From Cytophagaceae bacterium (GTDB lineage Bacteria; Bacteroidota; Bacteroidia; Flavobacteriales; Flavobacteriaceae): DNA of 64,000 bases. How positions within the stretch are numbered: the stretch's first letter is position 1; each line of letters starts with the position of its first letter. The notes under the pieces are model-generated. The model saw only the letters and a list, made by a program, of their open reading frames with translations, was not told the origin of the DNA and made no database searches. Made by a program: the position numbers and the translations under genes. The DNA lies in the NCBI GenBank assembly GCA_002710685.1, contig PALD01000075.1, positions 1-64,000 of the forward strand, in the 5' to 3' direction. This document shows positions 62,328 through 64,000 of this stretch, one piece after another.

Positions 62328-62756
62328 ATGAAAAAAACAAGCAATGACCAGCTTGCCTTTTTCCTGGCACGAATCACGCTGGGAATCAATTTTTTAATTC
62401 ATGGGGCGATACGCATCCCCAAGCTTTCTGCTTTTGCTGAGGGGATGACCCAGGGTTTTGCCGAGAGCCCCTTACCCACTGGCCTGGTTATGGTTTTTGG
62501 GCATGTGTTGCCTTTTTGCGAAGCTATTGTGGGACTTTTTATCTTCTTGGGTATAAAGACACGATATGCACTTGTGGCAGGCGCGCTTATCATTTTTGTG
62601 CTCATTTTTGGGTCTGCCATGAAAGAAGATTGGGGCGCAGTGGGAACGCAAATGGTGTATGCGCTATTCTTTTTCTTCATGATAAAATACCTGGAACACG
62701 ATGTGTGGGGCTTGACCACAAAACCAGCAAAACCGGTTCAGGGGTTTAAAAAATAA
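62328..62756 (+). CDS. DoxX family membrane protein
   Basis: 142 residues from the ATG at 62328 (MKKTSNDQLAFFLARITLG); a longer frame adds six codons. Four membrane helices, with FLARITLGINFLIHG and GHVLPFCEAIVGLFIFLG. DoxX proteins are quinol oxidase or redox-stress related in name, but the exact role of small DoxX homologues is unclear. Divergent from mfd and convergent with the LD-carboxypeptidase; an iterated palindrome lies in the gap. Confidence 0.85.
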   Translation: MKKTSNDQLAFFLARITLGINFLIHGAIRIPKLSAFAEGMTQGFAESPLPTGLVMVFGHVLPFCEAIVGLFIFLGIKTRYALVAGALIIFVLIFGSAMKEDWGAVGTQMVYALFFFFMIKYLEHDVWGLTTKPAKPVQGFKK

Positions 62757-62787
62757 GAGGATTGCTCAAGGGGCTTTAAGAAAGAGC

Positions 62788-62806
62788 TTTTCGCTTAAAG
62801 CGAAAA
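62788..62806. repeat. iterated palindrome: TTTTCGCTT-A-AAGCGAAAA (intergenic)
   Basis: Nine-base perfect arms around a single A, in the convergent gap between DoxX and the second LD-carboxypeptidase. It could double as a terminator. Confidence 0.85.
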
Positions 62807-62841
62807 AAAAGTGGAAGCGTTATTTGATCTAGTAAATAAAC

Positions 62842-63900
62842 TCAAACCACTGCCGCCTCCAGCAGTTGTATCGTGCCAGAACCTGCATCGACTTCTACCT
62901 CAATACCGTTAGGGATTGTGCTGTTGTCCCTGATATGACCTATCATCGCACCGCTAAATGCGGGAATGCCCAATGGCTTGATGTAATGGTCCAGGACTTC
63001 TTCAAGCGTCAGCGAACCATACCCGCTGGTGCCTGGCTCACAGTCCGTGCATTTGCCAAAAACAAATCCTTTTACCTGCTTAAAAACTCCGCCCAGCTGA
63101 ATCTGGGTCATCATGCGGTCAACGGCATATATATTTTCGCCCACGTCTTCCAGATAGATGATCTTGTCGCTCCAATCTTTTGGAAAATAAGCACTGCCCA
63201 TAATACCCGTAAGCACAGAAAGATTGCCGCCCAGTAGTTGTCCTTTTGCTTTACCAGATGTAATAGTACGGGTTCGGTTTGCTGTCTGTACGAGGTTATC
63301 GCCTTTGTCTTTTGGGTTTTCCAGCAACGGTGTTTTTTTATCAAAAAGGATGTCCTTAAAATGGGAAACCGCAAAAGAATTCCAGGAAGAAACAGCCACG
63401 GGCGCGTGAAAGGTTACCAATCCCGTTTTTTCAAAAATCGCTAAGTGCAGCGCCGTGATATCACTGTAACCAATGAATATTTTCGGGTTTTTCTTGATAG
63501 CATCATAGTCCAGTAATTCTAGAATCCTCGCCGAACCTGAGCCACCACGCAAGGCAATGATAGCATCTACATCCCTATCCTTGAACATGGCGTTGAGTTC
63601 GCCAGCACGCTCTTCATCAGTCCCGGCGAGATGACCGTAACGGCTTTTTACAAACTCACCAAACTTTACCTTCAGGCCCATCGCTTCAAAACTTTCCTTG
63701 GCAATTTCATAAGGTTCGCTCTCAAAAATCGCACTAGCGGGACTCACAATTGCGATGGTATCTCCAGCTTTTAGGGCTTTTGGTTTTATGATCTGGCTTT
63801 CGCCAAAAGAATACGTGCCTGGATTAAAAGGCTGAAATCCACTCAGTGGAATTGCCAAGCTTCCCAATCCCAGGTGTTGAACAAAATTTCTTCTTTTCAT
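62842..63900 (-). CDS. LD-carboxypeptidase (S66 family), exported
   Basis: 352 residues with a signal-like N-terminus (MKRRNFVQHLGLGSLAIPLSG) of mixed twin-arginine/hydrophobic type. The S66 catalytic residues are in IGYSDITALH (Ser), IYLEDVGENIYAVDRM (Glu) and MIGHIRDN (His). It differs from the cytoplasmic copy at 56325 by its leader. It probably trims murein peptides outside the cytoplasm. An iterated word encodes TYSFGESQ near the start. Confidence 0.88.
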   Translation of the reverse strand: MKRRNFVQHLGLGSLAIPLSGFQPFNPGTYSFGESQIIKPKALKAGDTIAIVSPASAIFESEPYEIAKESFEAMGLKVKFGEFVKSRYGHLAGTDEERAGELNAMFKDRDVDAIIALRGGSGSARILELLDYDAIKKNPKIFIGYSDITALHLAIFEKTGLVTFHAPVAVSSWNSFAVSHFKDILFDKKTPLLENPKDKGDNLVQTANRTRTITSGKAKGQLLGGNLSVLTGIMGSAYFPKDWSDKIIYLEDVGENIYAVDRMMTQIQLGGVFKQVKGFVFGKCTDCEPGTSGYGSLTLEEVLDHYIKPLGIPAFSGAMIGHIRDNSTIPNGIEVEVDAGSGTIQLLEAAVV

Positions 63901-63904
63901 CTAC

Positions 63905-64000
63905 TTAATATTTATCACGTGCCAAGAGCAGTATTTCTTCCATTGCGGCCTTGAGGTCTCGCGTGCTTGCCGTGTAATTGCTGTTCATAAAGCTAAAAAT
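63905..64000 (-). CDS. C-terminal end of a PBP4-like D-Ala-D-Ala carboxypeptidase (runs off window)
   Basis: The last 31 codons are visible: IFSFMNSNYTASTRDL, then a charged helix ending LARDKY before TAA. The F-x-F-M-N-x-N-Y ending followed by an amphipathic helix resembles the C-terminus of Bacteroidota DacB/PBP4 proteins. With only the tail present the family call is tentative. Its end lies 5 nt upstream of the exported LD-carboxypeptidase start, so the two may form a peptidoglycan-related operon. Confidence 0.5.
   Translation of the reverse strand: MFSFMNSNYTASTRDLKAAMEEILLLARDKY

Noticed and set aside
1..64000. CRISPR array or direct-repeat arrays
   Set aside because: No regularly spaced direct repeats with unique spacers were seen; the recurring words are short, irregularly placed and palindromic.

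Overview
The window looks like a chromosome segment of a marine, carotenoid-producing member of the Flavobacteriaceae (Bacteroidota). Signs of this are TonB-dependent and type IX secretion (T9SS)-sorted proteins, many short lipoproteins with an (S/G)C lipobox, promoters of the TTTG...TAnnTTTG type, a stand-alone lycopene cyclase, and very little Shine-Dalgarno signal. Genus cannot be fixed from the window alone.

Layout. 1-3,900 is an AT-rich accessory island on the 3' side of a tRNA-Asn gene (3,914-3,987). It holds the end of an IS3-type element that has cut off a gene, a coupled three-gene unit (lipoprotein, PIN-like nuclease, AbiC-like membrane protein) with the look of a phage-defence cassette, and two very small genes, one apparently frameshifted at a TTTAAAG heptamer. 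4,057-8,539 is a tightly overlapping operon of an ECF sigma factor, a membrane anti-sigma-like TPR protein and an exported, membrane-anchored TPR-CHAT caspase-like protease; the site-2 protease gene rseP lies about 1 kb upstream on the same strand. 11,057-22,444 covers SCO1, feoA-feoB plus a Cys-rich partner, a ZIP transporter, an Nramp-UspA fusion, a DtxR/MntR regulator divergent from a TonB receptor (with a palindromic operator candidate between them), and crtY.

22,493-50,445 is mostly housekeeping and envelope functions: a DjlA-like J protein, bacilliredoxin, ClC channel, cold-shock protein, omega-amidase, ComF, GlyRS, a T9SS cargo protein, a large outer-membrane protein, ExoIII, an OmpA-like lipoprotein, two glycosidase-like proteins, Acs, a deacetylase and Tex. 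50,540-53,488 is an AT-rich divergent pair of exported proteins of unknown role. 53,506-64,000 carries MetG, two LD-carboxypeptidases, YraN, a Xre/MbcA-RES toxin-antitoxin pair with an inverted-repeat operator, Mfd, DoxX, and the end of a PBP4-like gene.

The most striking signal that gene annotation does not explain is a highly iterated short word. The octamer GCGAAAGC (or its complement) occurs 20 times by eye count, against about 2 expected, all between 21.6 and 63.8 kb. Related perfect palindromes of the form TTTSGCTTTAAGCSAAA occur about 11 times across the whole window. Copies lie both between genes and inside unrelated genes, where they encode recurrent peptides such as AFAK, FRES and SAKA. 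The octamer is also a DNA sequence known to fold into an exceptionally stable mini-hairpin.
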